From NCBI GenBank assembly GCA_963736455.1, contig CAVTON010000001.1, forward strand, positions 2,418,001 through 2,482,000: 64,000 bases of DNA, given 5' to 3'. The notes beneath the pieces are model-generated. The model was not told the DNA's origin and did not search any database. It saw nothing but the letters and a program-made list of their open reading frames with translations. Made by a program: the position numbers and the translations under genes. This document shows positions 63,836-64,000 of this stretch, one piece after another; position 1 is the stretch's first letter, and each line of letters opens with the position of its first letter. The stretch is from DAHUXD01 sp963736455. GTDB lineage: Bacteria > Acidobacteriota > Thermoanaerobaculia > UBA5066 > Gp7-AA6.

Positions 63836-64000
63836 GCCTCTCTCGCGCTGACGTCGATCGGGATCGATTCCGCGTCTGAGTTGCGCAGTCCCTGGGGATC
63901 GGCCGACCCGTTACCGTCCGAGCGGAGCATCAGGCGAATCTTAAGCGACGACCGAGTCACCGCGGAGGCACCGGTGGATGAAGGCTGCGGCCGTGAGCAT

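Overview
The window is a GC-rich bacterial chromosome segment from a Gram-negative-type organism: it encodes a TonB-dependent Oar-like receptor, a TolC-family channel with an HlyD adaptor, and several lipoprotein signals. Cysteine-containing SLH-like repeats on secreted proteins, an Oar-type receptor and the order dnaA/rpmH/rnpA/yidD/yidC/jag/mnmE/mnmG/rsmG/parA/parB/bactofilin/atp suggest Acidobacteriota (perhaps a Thermoanaerobaculia-like lineage). That placement is an inference. Single-base frameshifts in jag and mnmE suggest a draft or long-read assembly, or real decay.

Layout. 0-1.6 kb: dnaA on the minus strand and a DnaA-box-like palindrome cluster that may be oriC. 1.6-10.7 kb: the origin-proximal cluster, with two parS sites around parAB and a bactofilin. 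10.8-16.6 kb: an F-type ATPase operon (b', b, delta, alpha, gamma, beta, epsilon) without the a and c subunits. 16.6-29.4 kb: a LOG-family protein, an exported D-aminoacylase-like protein, a membrane glycosyltransferase-like protein, a 1285-residue pyruvyltransferase/coiled-coil/double-glycosyltransferase fusion, a sulfatase-fold lipoprotein and a two-component system. 29.4-45.9 kb: secreted proteins (a zinc protease and a beta-rich protein, both ending in SLH-like repeats; a matrixin-like PKD protease; a cyanophycinase-like protein; an Oar-like receptor). In their midst is a formamidase-like gene followed by an iodothyronine-deiodinase-family selenoprotein gene with an in-frame TGA and a SECIS-like hairpin. 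45.9-57.9 kb: sulfatase-TPR lipoprotein, second D-aminoacylase, glucose-dehydrogenase-fold PKD protein, HlyD/MacB-permease/TolC cluster, a sphingolipid delta-4-desaturase-like enzyme and a small SLH protein. 58-64 kb: a third sulfatase-fold lipoprotein, then a decayed, lower-GC region with an integrase remnant, a tRNA-Arg 3' half, a broken response regulator, a ferritin-like gene, an HpnJ-like radical-SAM remnant, a lipoprotein and a GT39-like membrane protein.

How parts may fit together. CsaB-type pyruvyl transferases make the pyruvylated wall polymer that SLH domains bind, so the pyruvyltransferase fusion and the three SLH-like proteins could form one surface-anchoring system (inference). 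The most noteworthy single gene is the deiodinase-like selenoprotein at 36518-37192. The most noteworthy non-coding signal is a three-copy intergenic repeat (near 16.7, 27.1 and 39.8 kb) whose predicted hairpins show compensatory base changes. The last 165 bases (63836-64000) hold nothing I can assign.
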